DNA of 64,000 nucleotides from an uncultured Pseudomonas sp. Lineage in GTDB: Bacteria; Pseudomonadota; Gammaproteobacteria; Pseudomonadales; Pseudomonadaceae. A model generated the notes under the pieces. It worked only from the letters and a program-made list of their open reading frames with translations, did no database searches and was not told the DNA's origin. Of the stretch, positions 34,918 to 46,650 are shown one piece after another. The position numbers were made by a program, and so were the translations under genes. The stretch lies in the NCBI RefSeq assembly GCF_913777995.1, contig NZ_CAJYVE010000034.1, positions 225,649 through 289,648 on the forward strand, in the 5' to 3' direction. Within the stretch, counting starts at the first letter, position 1; the number at the start of each line of letters is the position of its first letter.

Positions 34918-36984
34918 TCACTTCACGGTTTTTGGCAGCTTGCCGGCCTTGAGCCTTTCCAGCAGCGGCGTGCACTGATCCGGGGTGTTGTCACCGGTCG
35001 CGACCAGTGCCAGCAGCCCGGCTGCCGGGCCGGCGACCACGCCCAAGGCGACCATGCCGGCGCCACGCAGCAGCAGCGGGCCGGCCTGGACACCGGCATT
35101 GGGTTTGGCGAACGGGCCGTTGACGTACAGCGGCGAGCGCAGCGAGAAGACCCGGAAGCCCTTGGACTCGGGGTTGATCTTCAGGTCCAGTTGCTCGGTC
35201 TTGAAGTTGGCCGTGCCGTCGATGTAGATGATCGCATTCTCGGTATCGAAGACGAACGCACGGGTACTGGCCAGGCCGTCCTTGATGCCCAGGTCCGACA
35301 CCGCGCAGTTGATCTTCACTTCCTTGTCGCCGAACAGTTCGCTGACCACATAGTTACCGACGTTGAGCCCGGCGATTTCCATCAGCCCGCGGCTGACCGC
35401 GCCGTCGTTGATCAGCATGCGCAGATCACCGTCGGCCGTGCCCAGCAGGGCGGCGATCGAATTGCCGCGCCCGCGGAGGTCGGCATCGCCATTGAGTTCG
35501 CCGAAGCTGGTCTTCATCGGCTCGAAGGTCGGGAACAGCTGCTTGAGCTTGAAGCCCCGTGCCGACAGTCTGGCGCGCCCTTGCAAGGGCTGGCTGCGCC
35601 CGTCGAGACGGATATCGGCGTCCAGCTGCCCTCCCGCCACACCGAAACGCAGCGGCTGCAGGCTCAACTGCCCGTCATCGAGCAGCACGTGGGTGTACAG
35701 GTCGCTGAAGGGCAGGTCCTGGGTCTGCACGATGCGCTTGCCAGTGAACTCCACATCGGCGTCCATGGCCCGCCAGCGATCGGTGGCGAAGGTTTCCACC
35801 GGCAGCACCTTGCCCGCTGGCTGCTTGCTCTCGCCGCCGCGCTTCTTCTGCGCAGCGTTGGAGTCGGCACCGATCAGCGGCGCCAGATCGGTGAACAGCA
35901 ACTGGTCGGAGACCAGCTTGCCGGTGAGTTTGGGCCGCGGCTGGCCGGCGACGAAGCCCAGGTCGCCGTGGATGTCGCTCTTGCCGATACGGCCATTGAA
36001 GCCCTCGTAGCGGAAACGGGCACCTTGCGGCTCCTTGAGCTGGACGATCAGGCGGCCATCGGTGGAATAGGCCCCGGAGTCCGGCAGGGTGACGCCGGTC
36101 AGCGGGTAGAGGTCGCTGAGGCTGGCGCCGGAGAGCTTCAGGCGCAGGTCCAGCGCGCCGAGGTTCTGCGGATCGGTCAAGGTCCCGGCCACCACGATGT
36201 GCGTGGCTCCGGCCTTGACGTCGGCCTGCACCGGAAACGGCTGACGTGCGTCCTTGAGCGCCAGCAGCCCGCCGGCCTTGCCGTCACCCGACACGGGCAG
36301 GCCGCGATATTCACCTTTGGCGGTCAGGCCGAAGGCGTAGTCCTGGGCCGCTGCGCCCTTGTCGGCGACTTTCTTGGCTTCGGCGCCGCCAACGATATCG
36401 CTGAACGGGATGGGTTTGCCCAATGGCGTGATGACCAGCTCCATGCGGGTTCTCAACGTCTGGTCGTCGATCCTCACCAGCCCCTTGTCGAAGCGGATCG
36501 AGCCGATGTCCAGCTGCCAGGCCGAGGGTTCGGCATTCGGGTCGCTGGCCGGCAGGTCGAAGACCCAGTTGGCGCGCCCATCGGCCAGGCGTTCCAGGCG
36601 GGCATCCGGGCCAGTCAGTTCGATGCTCGGGATCACCATGCGCTGGGCCAACAGCGGCAGTGGCGAAAGGGTGAAGTTGACCTGTTGCAGGGTGACCATC
36701 TGCGGCTGCTTCGACCACTCCGGGTTGCCCAGGGTCAGGTCCTGGGCCTGGAAGTGCGGCCAAGGCAGCCAGGCACGCCAGCCGCCTTCATCGGGCTCGC
36801 GTTGCCAGTGCACGCTGAGGTCGCCGTTGATGGCGAAGGGGCGGTGCAAGGCATCGCTGACTTTTTCATTGAGAAAGGGCTTGAGACGGTTCCAGTCGAA
36901 GGTGGCGATGACCACGACCAGAATGGCCAACAGGGCGACCAGGGTAGCGCCTGTCCAGGCGAGGATCTTGCGGCTGCGCGTCAT
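34918..36984 (-). CDS. AsmA-family envelope protein
   Basis: A 688-residue AsmA-like protein. One N-terminal membrane anchor (LVALLAILVVVIATFDW, about 14-30) is followed by the AsmA domain NRLKPFLNEKVSDALHRPFAINGDLSV and a long beta-rich periplasmic body, including VTLQQVNFTLSPLPLLAQRM and a C-terminal AsmA domain (NVGNYVVSELFGDKEVKIN, CAVSDLGIKDGLASTRAFVF). AsmA-like proteins are bridge-type lipid carriers between inner and outer membranes. GGAGAG precedes the ATG. It is divergent from the TetR regulator, sharing 163 bases. Confidence 0.9.
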   Translation of the reverse strand: MTRSRKILAWTGATLVALLAILVVVIATFDWNRLKPFLNEKVSDALHRPFAINGDLSVHWQREPDEGGWRAWLPWPHFQAQDLTLGNPEWSKQPQMVTLQQVNFTLSPLPLLAQRMVIPSIELTGPDARLERLADGRANWVFDLPASDPNAEPSAWQLDIGSIRFDKGLVRIDDQTLRTRMELVITPLGKPIPFSDIVGGAEAKKVADKGAAAQDYAFGLTAKGEYRGLPVSGDGKAGGLLALKDARQPFPVQADVKAGATHIVVAGTLTDPQNLGALDLRLKLSGASLSDLYPLTGVTLPDSGAYSTDGRLIVQLKEPQGARFRYEGFNGRIGKSDIHGDLGFVAGQPRPKLTGKLVSDQLLFTDLAPLIGADSNAAQKKRGGESKQPAGKVLPVETFATDRWRAMDADVEFTGKRIVQTQDLPFSDLYTHVLLDDGQLSLQPLRFGVAGGQLDADIRLDGRSQPLQGRARLSARGFKLKQLFPTFEPMKTSFGELNGDADLRGRGNSIAALLGTADGDLRMLINDGAVSRGLMEIAGLNVGNYVVSELFGDKEVKINCAVSDLGIKDGLASTRAFVFDTENAIIYIDGTANFKTEQLDLKINPESKGFRVFSLRSPLYVNGPFAKPNAGVQAGPLLLRGAGMVALGVVAGPAAGLLALVATGDNTPDQCTPLLERLKAGKLPKTVK

Positions 36985-37099
36985 TGCACGACTCTCCAGA
37001 ATCAGCGCGCCGGCCAGGGCCGCGCTGCATACGACATATCACTTGGACTGGTAAAAGCCAGCATGGTTTGACCCGATTGCGAATCGACTTGCCACGCGA

Positions 37100-37117
37100 G
37101 CACTCGTGTTAGAGTGC
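37100..37117. promoter_or_regulatory. Palindromic operator upstream of the DesT/FabR-like gene
   Basis: GCACTC-GTGTTA-GAGTGC is a perfect 6-6-6 palindrome 30 bases before the TetR-type start. E. coli FabR and Pseudomonas DesT bind 18-bp palindromes of this size. It overlaps a TTAGAG/TGTAAT promoter-like pair (18-base spacer), so autorepression is likely. Inference from position and symmetry. Confidence 0.55.
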
Positions 37118-37147
37118 CGCGCAGTTTATCCCTGTAATGGTCCACCG

Positions 37148-37798
37148 ATGTCCCCCCGCGCCGAACAGAAGCAACAGACCCGCCGCGCACTCATCGAGGC
37201 CGCGCACTGCCTCATGGAGAGCGGGCGAGGCTTCGCCAGCCTTAGCCTGCGGGAAGTGTCGCGCACGGCGGGTATCGTGCCCACCGGTTTCTACCGGCAT
37301 TTCGACGACATGGACCAGCTGGGCCTGGCACTGGTCGTGGAAGTCGGCCAGACCTTCCGCGAAACCATCCGCCTGGTGCGTCACAACGAGATGGAAGGCG
37401 GCGGGCTGATCGAAGCCTCGGTACGCATCTTCCTCGAGGGTGTGGCCGCCCATCGCCCGCAGTTCCTGTTCCTGGCTCGCGAACAGTACGGTGGTTCACG
37501 ACTGGTGCGCCAGGCCCTGGGCACGCTGCGCGAAGACATCGCCGCCGACCTGGTCACCGACCTGCGGCAGATGCCCAAGTGGCAGCACCTCGATACGGCC
37601 TCCCTGGCGATCATCGCCGACCTGGTGGTCAAGAGTGTGTTCGCCATGCTGCCCGAACTCATCGACCCGCCCGCTGCCCCCCTGGCGGAGCACCTCACGC
37701 CCCAGGCGAAGATCACCCAGCAGCTGCGCTTCATCTTCATGGGCGCGCGGCACTGGCGCGGGCTGACCGTCAGCGAGCCGCAATCCCCCGCGCCGTAA
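37148..37798 (+). CDS. TetR-family repressor, DesT/FabR type
   Basis: A 216-residue regulator resembling P. aeruginosa DesT and E. coli FabR, which sense the ratio of unsaturated to saturated acyl-CoA and repress desaturase or fabA/fabB genes. The helix-turn-helix is in LSLREVSRTAGIVPTGFYRH (residues about 36-55), and the ligand domain has FLFLAREQYGGSRLVRQAL and FIFMGARHWRGL. The ATG at 37148 has no clear ribosome site; the promoter-like -10 ends only ten bases upstream, so the message may be almost leaderless. The desCB desaturase genes next to desT in PAO1 are absent; AsmA and an epimerase flank it. Confidence 0.85.
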   Translation: MSPRAEQKQQTRRALIEAAHCLMESGRGFASLSLREVSRTAGIVPTGFYRHFDDMDQLGLALVVEVGQTFRETIRLVRHNEMEGGGLIEASVRIFLEGVAAHRPQFLFLAREQYGGSRLVRQALGTLREDIAADLVTDLRQMPKWQHLDTASLAIIADLVVKSVFAMLPELIDPPAAPLAEHLTPQAKITQQLRFIFMGARHWRGLTVSEPQSPAP

Positions 37799-37851
37799 GC
37801 CGCCGCGCCTGTTACCATGGCGCGCATCCGATCCCGCCGTGATGCCCGCCG

Positions 37852-38994
37852 ATGCCCCACGCCCCCAGCTCCGTCCCCTCGCCCGCACTGACCTCTCTCG
37901 TGGCGGCCCTGCAGCAGCACTTTGTCCAGGTCATCGTGCCGATGTGGCAAGGCCCTGGCTGGAACGCCGCCATGGCCCTGCCCTACGAGGCCCTGGACGG
38001 CAGCCATCAGCCCTTGCCGCCGCAACGCTATCGGGCGATGGCCTGTGCCCGGCAGCTGTTCGTGTTTTCCAGCCTGATCGGCGCCCCACGCGTCCCCGGC
38101 GCCGAGCAACGCGCGCATGCGCTGTTTCGCTCTCTGCAACGGCACTTCCACGATGCCGAGCATGGCGGCTGGTTCTACAGCATCGACGCCCAGGGCGCAC
38201 CGCTGGACCGGCGCAAGGACCTCTACACCCATGCCTTTATCATCTTCGCCTGCGCCCACTACTGGCACCGCACCCGCGAGCCATTGGCGGAACCGGCGCT
38301 GGACGCGGCGCTGAGCGTGGTGCGTGAACGCTTCAGCGATGGCCGCGGGCTGTATGAGGCCTGCCTGGGCGAAGACTGGTCGACGCTGGGCAGCGGCCCG
38401 CTGCAGAACCCGCTGATGCACCTGGCCGAAGCCTTTCTCGCCACCTTGCAGGTACGCCCCGACCCGCAGACCACCCAGGCCCTGGACGGTCTGCTGGAAC
38501 ATATGCACAGGCGCTTCGTCGACCCGGACACCGGGCTGCTGATGGAGAAACCGCTGGGTGCTGTGGATAACTGGTATGAGCCGGGCCACCAGTTCGAATG
38601 GTTCTTCCTGCTGCATTCCACGCCGACCCTGCATGGCCGGCCGTTGCACGCAGCGCTGCAAAGGGCCTTCCCGCTGGCCCAGGCACAGGGCGTGGATGCG
38701 CCAAGCGGCGCGGTGGGCGCCACGCTGCGCGGCGATGGCAAGATGCTCGACGCCACGCGGCGAATCTGGGCCCAGGCCGAGTACCTGCGCGCCCTGGCCC
38801 TGCGTGACGAACCGGCACAACTGCTCAGCCAGGCCCAGGCCCTGCACGACCAGTTCCTGCATGCCCAGGGCTGGCATGAATGCCTGAATGCCGAGGGAGA
38901 AGTCAGCCGCAGCGACATGCCGTCCACAACGCCCTACCACCTCGCCACCTGCTACCTGGGGCTGGAGCAGTACCTGCAGAACCGCATCGTCTGA
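37852..38994 (+). CDS. AGE-family epimerase/isomerase
   Basis: A 380-residue (alpha/alpha)6-barrel protein of the N-acylglucosamine 2-epimerase family, which includes mannose isomerases, cellobiose epimerases and YihS. Catalytic-type residues are seen in GGWFYSIDAQGAP, DLYTHAFIIFACAHYW, NPLMHLAEAFLAT, WYEPGHQFEWFFLLH and the final TTPYHLATCYLGLEQYL. The substrate cannot be decided from sequence. It starts 53 bases after the TetR gene in the same direction, possibly on the same transcript. Confidence 0.87.
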   Translation: MPHAPSSVPSPALTSLVAALQQHFVQVIVPMWQGPGWNAAMALPYEALDGSHQPLPPQRYRAMACARQLFVFSSLIGAPRVPGAEQRAHALFRSLQRHFHDAEHGGWFYSIDAQGAPLDRRKDLYTHAFIIFACAHYWHRTREPLAEPALDAALSVVRERFSDGRGLYEACLGEDWSTLGSGPLQNPLMHLAEAFLATLQVRPDPQTTQALDGLLEHMHRRFVDPDTGLLMEKPLGAVDNWYEPGHQFEWFFLLHSTPTLHGRPLHAALQRAFPLAQAQGVDAPSGAVGATLRGDGKMLDATRRIWAQAEYLRALALRDEPAQLLSQAQALHDQFLHAQGWHECLNAEGEVSRSDMPSTTPYHLATCYLGLEQYLQNRIV

Positions 38995-39068
38995 AGCGAT
39001 AAGGGTAAAAGCGCCCCAAGCCGCGACAAGCTTCCTGGCTGCAGCCTATTAGAGGCGCACCCTGGCGT

Positions 39069-39163
39069 TTGTTGGCGCGAGCTTGCTCGCGAAGAGCGCC
39101 GACAACGTCAGCGCATCTGCTGTGAACTTGAGGCAGCCATCGCCAGCAAGCTCGCTCCAACGC
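39069..39163. repeat. REPIN, second copy of the TTGGCG(C)GAGCTTGCTCGCGA element
   Basis: Inverted arms near 39069-39093 and 39138-39160 with the spacer motif GCATCTGCTGTGAACTTGA match the element at 26566-26656. It lies between the convergent epimerase and SDR genes. Confidence 0.82.
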
Positions 39164-39184
39164 TCTGATCGAACGATATCGGCC

Positions 39185-40054
<870 letters not shown>

Positions 40055-40158
40055 TCAAGCCTGGCAGGTCGAATGCAATGCCCAGAGCAACCTGTACAAA
40101 AAACGACCAGAACGGCCAAGACCTTGATTTATCTGGCCTTCAGCCGGTTTTACGCACC

Positions 40159-40633
40159 TTATCCACAACCCGGCCCACAATCTCTGGGGGCAACTCTCTG
40201 GGTTGGAAAGCCCGTGTTCCGGGGCCTGCCGCCGCAAACCGAAAGTATTTTGCTTGACTTGTCTGATGTCTTGTTCAGGCGCGTCAGCCCCGAAAATTCC
40301 CGGAGGTCGCTGCAGCCCCGTCATTTAAATGCATTGCGAGGTCTTTCCAACGTTTCCCCACAGACTTATCCACAGGATGGTTCGCCACCTGAACTGTATT
40401 AATGAACAGTATCCAGCACATTGACAAACGCCACGAAGAGGCGGCCAAAAACACCTGAGCATTTTTTAACCACCGCCTTACAAGCCTTGAATATAAAGGC
40501 GTGCAGCTAAATGCCACCAAGTTATCAACAGCGCATTCCACAGTAATCCTGAACAAGTCAAAGGCATGACAAAAGCGTCGATTACAGCGGCCAGACGTCG
40601 CACTTGACGTAACGCACAAAAAGGTTTTCCACA
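40159..40633 (+). other. Cluster of DnaA-box-like 9-mers in a gene-free gap
   Basis: Between the SDR start (39949) and livF (40696) there are 746 bases without a convincing gene. On the + strand, TTATCCACA occurs exactly at 40159-40167 and 40366-40374, with near matches TTATCAACA (40522-40530), TTTTCCACA (40625-40633) and TTCCCCACA (40354-40362), all in one orientation. The stretch is AT-richer than its neighbours. The main Pseudomonas oriC lies by dnaA/rpmH, which is not here, so this may be a DnaA-titration or DnaA-regulated site. Confidence 0.55.
40394..40409. promoter_or_regulatory. LexA-like SOS box without an obvious target gene
   Basis: CTGTATTAATGAACAG has perfect CTGT/ACAG half-sites with the correct ten-base spacing between CTG and CAG. 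It differs from the Pseudomonas consensus CTGTATATATATACAG only in the central bases. No coding gene reads away from it within 280 bases on either strand. Confidence 0.5.
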
Positions 40634-40638
40634 AATCG

Positions 40639-40669
40639 AAAAAGCCCCGGACGGAAACCAACCGGGGCT
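40639..40669 (-). terminator. Terminator of the liv operon
   Basis: Read leftward, AGCCCCGG (40669-40662) pairs with CCGGGGCT (40650-40643) across 11 bases and is followed by a T-run and a CG. It lies 27 bases past the livF stop. Confidence 0.9.
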
Positions 40670-40695
40670 GGGTGACGCCCTGTAGAACAGGCCGG

Positions 40696-41412
40696 TCAGT
40701 GCCCGCCCAGGTAGGCGTTACGCACTTCCTCGTTGCTCAACAGGTCCTGGCCGCTGCCAGACAGGCGGATTTCTCCGTTGACCATCACGTAGGCGCGGTC
40801 GGACAGTTTCAGGGCATGGTTGGCATTCTGCTCGACCAGGAAGATGGTCATGCCCGTGGAGGCCAGCTCGCGCAGGATCGAGAAGATCTGCTTGACGATG
40901 ATGGGGGCTAGGCCAAGGCTCGGCTCGTCGAGCAGCAACAGCTTGGGCCGGCTCATCAACGCCCGGGCAATGGCCAGCATCTGCTGCTCGCCACCGGACA
41001 TGGTCATCGCCCGCTGGTTGCGCCGCTCCTTGAGCCGCGGGAACAGCTCGAACATGCGCTGCATGTCTGCGTCGCAGTGCTTGTCGCCGATGGGAATGGT
41101 ACCCATCAGCAGGTTCTCTTCCACCGACATGTCGGGAAACACCCGCCGCCCTTCCGGCGACTGGGCGATACCGTTGGACGCGATGTAGTGCGACGACTTC
41201 TGGGTAATGTCGGTGCCCTGGTAGAGGATCTGCCCGCTGGCCGCGCGTGGCTGGCCGAAGATCGACATCAGCAGCGTGGACTTGCCCGCGCCGTTGGAGC
41301 CGATCAGGCTCACCGTCTCGCCCTCGTTGATGTGCAGGGAGACTTTCTTGAGGGCCTGGATCGGCCCGTAGAACACGTCGATCTCTTTCAGTTCGAGGAT
41401 CGGTTTGCTCAT
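40696..41412 (-). CDS. livF: Branched-chain amino acid ABC transporter ATP-binding protein LivF
   Basis: A 238-residue ATPase of the HAAT (LivF/BraG) type. Walker A GSNGAGKST, Q-loop region, signature MSGGEQQMLAIARAL and Walker B LLLLDEPSLGLAP are present, plus the switch in LVEQNANHAL. It pairs with LivG to energise import of leucine, isoleucine and valine. The ATG overlaps the livG stop by four bases. Last gene of the livKHMGF operon. The locus corresponds to PA4909-4913 rather than braCDEFG by position, so the amino acid preference may differ. Confidence 0.93.
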   Translation of the reverse strand: MSKPILELKEIDVFYGPIQALKKVSLHINEGETVSLIGSNGAGKSTLLMSIFGQPRAASGQILYQGTDITQKSSHYIASNGIAQSPEGRRVFPDMSVEENLLMGTIPIGDKHCDADMQRMFELFPRLKERRNQRAMTMSGGEQQMLAIARALMSRPKLLLLDEPSLGLAPIIVKQIFSILRELASTGMTIFLVEQNANHALKLSDRAYVMVNGEIRLSGSGQDLLSNEEVRNAYLGGH

Positions 41413-42280
41413 ACCAGTTCCTCTTCGTCCGCGCCCAGGTAGGCGGCGATCACTTTCGGATCGTTGCGTATGTCTTGTGGCTTGCCGGCGGCGATCACGT
41501 TGCCATGGTCGAGCACCACGATGTCGTCGGAAATGCCCATGACCATGCCCATGTCGTGCTCGATGAGCACGATGGTCATGTCGTGCTCGTCGCGCAGTTT
41601 GCGGATCATCCCGCTCAGTGCTTCGGTTTCCTGCGGGTTGAGGCCGGCGGCCGGCTCGTCGAGGCAGATCACCTGAGGTCGGGTACACATGGCCCGGGCG
41701 ATTTCCAGGCGGCGCTGCTGACCGTAGGACAGCTCGCCGGCCAGACGGTTGGCGCAGTCGACCAGGTCGACCACTTCCAGCCAGTAGAAGGCGGTATTCA
41801 GCGCGTCTTCCTCGGCCTTGCGGTAGCCCGGGGTGTTGAGGATGCCGGCCAGCAGGTTGCGGTTGACCCACATGTGTTGGGCCACCAGCAGGTTCTCGAC
41901 CACCGACATTTCCTTGAACAGGCGAATGTTCTGGAAGGTGCGCGCCAACCCGGCGCGGTTCACCAGGTGGGTACCGCCGAACATCTTGTAGTACACACGG
42001 CTGAGGAAGCTGGGCGGCGAGACGAAGTCCGTCGGCTTGAACGACTCGCCGAGCAACTTGATGACGTTGGTGGTCTTGCCCCGGGTGTGCAGCTCGATAC
42101 GCCCGCCGGTGGCCTTGTAGAAGCCGGTCAGGCAGTTGAACACGGTGGTCTTGCCGGCGCCGTTGGGGCCGATCAGGGCGAAGATCGAGTTGCGCCGCAC
42201 TTGCAGGCTCACGTCGCTCAGGGCCTTGATGCCACCGAAGTGCATCATCAGGTGCTCGACCGAAAGTACGATTTCCTGGC

Positions 42281-42284
<4 letters not shown>
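41409..42284 (-). CDS. livG: Branched-chain amino acid ABC transporter ATP-binding protein LivG
   Basis: A 291-residue ATPase with Walker A GPNGAGKTT, LARTFQNIRLFKEMSVVEN, signature LSYGQQRRLEIARAM, Walker B VICLDEPAAGLNP and the switch LIEHDMGMVMGIS. The C-terminal extension IRNDPKVIAAYLG is typical of the LivG/BraF group. Coupled at both ends by ATGA overlaps to livM and livF. Confidence 0.95.
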
Positions 42285-43579
<1,295 letters not shown>

Positions 43580-43581
43580 GC

Positions 43582-44496
<915 letters not shown>

Positions 44497-44600
44497 CACG
44501 CACGCTCACACACTTGAAGGCCGCTCAGGGTCCTGCCCGCCACGCCCCCAAGGGCGCAGCGAACAGATACAAAGGCAACAGAAGACGCCGATATCCAGTT

Positions 44601-44623
44601 TGCCCCCGCCGCAGACGGGGGCA
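44601..44623 (-). terminator. Hairpin between livK and livH (partial terminator/mRNA stabiliser)
   Basis: TGCCCCCG (44601-44608) and CGGGGGCA (44616-44623) form a perfect 8-bp stem with a 7-base loop, 15 bases past the livK stop, without a T-run. Such hairpins behind a binding-protein gene often stabilise its 3' end or cause partial termination. Confidence 0.6.
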
Positions 44624-44638
44624 TTGCAGGAGCCTGGA

Positions 44639-45775
44639 TTATTTCTGCTTGTCGAGTTGTTTGTATTTACCGGTGGCGTCCCACTGGTAGACCACGTAGT
44701 CGGAGGTCTTCAGGTCACCCTTGGCGTCCCACTCCTTCTTGCCCATGACCGTCTGCACCGGGTTGGCCTTGAGCCACTTGGCCGCCTCTTCGCCCTTGGT
44801 CGACTTGGCGCCGTTGAAGCCGGCGGCCAGCGCCTGTACCGAAGCATAGGCGTACAGGGTGTAGCCTTCAGGCTCGTAGCCGGACTTGCGGAATTCGTCC
44901 ACCACGGCCTTGCTGTCGGGCAGCAGGCGCGGGTCGGCACCGAAGGTCATGTACACGCCGTCGACGTATTGCGCGCCGCCTGCGGTGGTGACCAGCTCGT
45001 CGGTGACGATGCCGTCATCGGACATGAACTTGACGTCCTTCAGCCCCTGCTCGCGCAGCTGACGGACCAGTGGGCCGGCCTCTGGGTGCAGACCACCGAA
45101 GTAGACCACTTCGGCACCGGTGGAGCGGATCTTGGTGACCAGCGCGCTGAAGTCTTTCTCGCCGCGGGTCAGGCCCTCGTAGAGCACTTCCTTCACGCCG
45201 CGCTTGGCCAGTTGCGCACGGGTCGCATCGGCCAGACCCTGCCCGTAGGTGTCCTTGTCGTGGATCACGGCAATCTTCTTGGCCTTGAGCACATCGACCA
45301 TGTAGTCGGCAGCGACGACGCCCTGCTGGTCGTCACGGCCGCACATGCGGAACATTTCCTTCAGGCCGCGCTCGGTGACGGTCGGGTTGGTGGAGCCGGG
45401 GGTGATGGCGATCACGCCAGCGTCGCTGTAAACCTCGGAGGCCGGAATGGTGGAGGAAGAGCAGAAGTGCCCGACCACACCCACGACCTTGTCCTGATCG
45501 ACCAGACGGTTGGCCACGGCCACGGCCTGCTTGGGTTCGCAGGCGTCGTCACCGCGAACCAGGACGATCTTCTCTCCATTGACGCCGCCAGCCTTGTTGA
45601 TGGCATCGGCTGCGGCCTGTGCGCCTCTCATATATTGCTCGCCAAACGATGCGTTGGCGCCGGTCATCGGACCCGCAACGCCGATCTTCACGTCAGCCTG
45701 TGCAAAGGACGTCACGCCCAGTGCGGTAGCCACTGCGATTGCCAGAAAGCCTTTACGGTAGAACGTTTGCGACAT
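44639..45775 (-). CDS. livK: Branched-chain amino acid ABC transporter substrate-binding protein LivK
   Basis: A 378-residue periplasmic binding protein. The signal peptide (GFLAIAVATALGVTSFAQA, cleaved near residue 27) is followed by the type 1 periplasmic-binding fold: VKIGVAGPMTGANASFGEQY, VGVVGHFCSSSTIPASEVYS with the ligand-contacting Ser/Thr, and DDQQGVVAADYMVD. One disulfide pair (Cys in DDACEPK and GHFCSS) matches the LIV-binding proteins. AGGAG lies eight bases before the ATG at 45775. First and probably the most expressed gene of the operon. Confidence 0.94.
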   Translation of the reverse strand: MSQTFYRKGFLAIAVATALGVTSFAQADVKIGVAGPMTGANASFGEQYMRGAQAAADAINKAGGVNGEKIVLVRGDDACEPKQAVAVANRLVDQDKVVGVVGHFCSSSTIPASEVYSDAGVIAITPGSTNPTVTERGLKEMFRMCGRDDQQGVVAADYMVDVLKAKKIAVIHDKDTYGQGLADATRAQLAKRGVKEVLYEGLTRGEKDFSALVTKIRSTGAEVVYFGGLHPEAGPLVRQLREQGLKDVKFMSDDGIVTDELVTTAGGAQYVDGVYMTFGADPRLLPDSKAVVDEFRKSGYEPEGYTLYAYASVQALAAGFNGAKSTKGEEAAKWLKANPVQTVMGKKEWDAKGDLKTSDYVVYQWDATGKYKQLDKQK

Positions 45776-46650
45776 GAGTGGTGCTCCTGAGGTTTTTTTA
45801 GTTAGCACTGCAACTACGCAGCAGCTTCGAGCAAGCGCCGTGCCATCATTTTTTATTTTTCAAAAACTCACGTTCCATCCACCTCCTGGCCGTCGTCCGC
45901 CCCAGCGCAGACAGGAGGTGCAACCCTCTGATCAAAAGGTTGCAACCATTCGCCCAAAAAAGGACAACCACTAAGAGCGAACAGCAGCAACCCAGCCCAT
46001 TGGAAAAGGGCAACCAGGCGGTAACCGGTGCTGTCACCGAAGTGCACACCGGCGGTGCGCGAGCGCTACGAGACGCACCATTGTGAGCGTAGTGGATTGT
46101 CACCGTAACGCCGCAAAACCTGCCACGCGGCCCCTACGGGCGCCGCGCGCGACGGCTATTGATAACCGCTCGATGCCCGGCGGGCAAACGAGGTTTCTGC
46201 CGAATGTCATTCCATGACGGCATGAACGTTCAGTCGACGCCCGATACCCCATGACAGCACCACGCAGCGCCCTGCTGGCGTATTCAGGGCCGGTCCCAGA
46301 AAGTCACGTAGCGAAGGCTGTCCAGTCCCTCGCCATTCAGAGAGGTCAACGGCCACCCCGGCATGGCGCCTGGAGGACCAGCCAGGAGCTGCCAGGGTGA
46401 AGGAGGAAGTTTCATAGGTCGGCCGGCTGCTTTGACGCGCACGCGAGGAGAAAGGGACGCTTCCTGCCTCGCCTGCCTGGCTTGCCTACGCAAACTGCTG
46501 ACAACGACCAACAAAGCGCCCCGACACGCGATGATCGCTGGCATCATGGGCGCCTCGACACACTCGCGCGCCACATTCGTTGCCCGGCGTTGTCACATTG
46601 TTTTTCGCCCGGACCGAGTCCGTCGACCGGTCATGCTGGAGCTACCCCCG
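45776..46650. other. Gene-free 875-base stretch between livK and pncB
   Basis: This must hold the divergent promoters of livK and pncB. Between 45919 and 45947 there is TGCAACC (45919-45925), then the perfect palindrome GGTTGCAACC (45938-45947), so the half-site TGCAACC is present three times counting both strands; it may be an operator about 150 bases before livK. Open frames here (for example leftward near 46284-46415) lack ribosome sites and recognisable products. Confidence 0.4.

Noticed and set aside
40284-40661. A leftward 125-codon frame in the DnaA-box gap
   Set aside because: No ribosome site, no homology, and unusual codon use; it runs through the liv terminator.
46284-46574. A leftward 96-codon frame between livK and pncB
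   Set aside because: No recognisable product and no ribosome site; likely chance in a GC-rich stretch.
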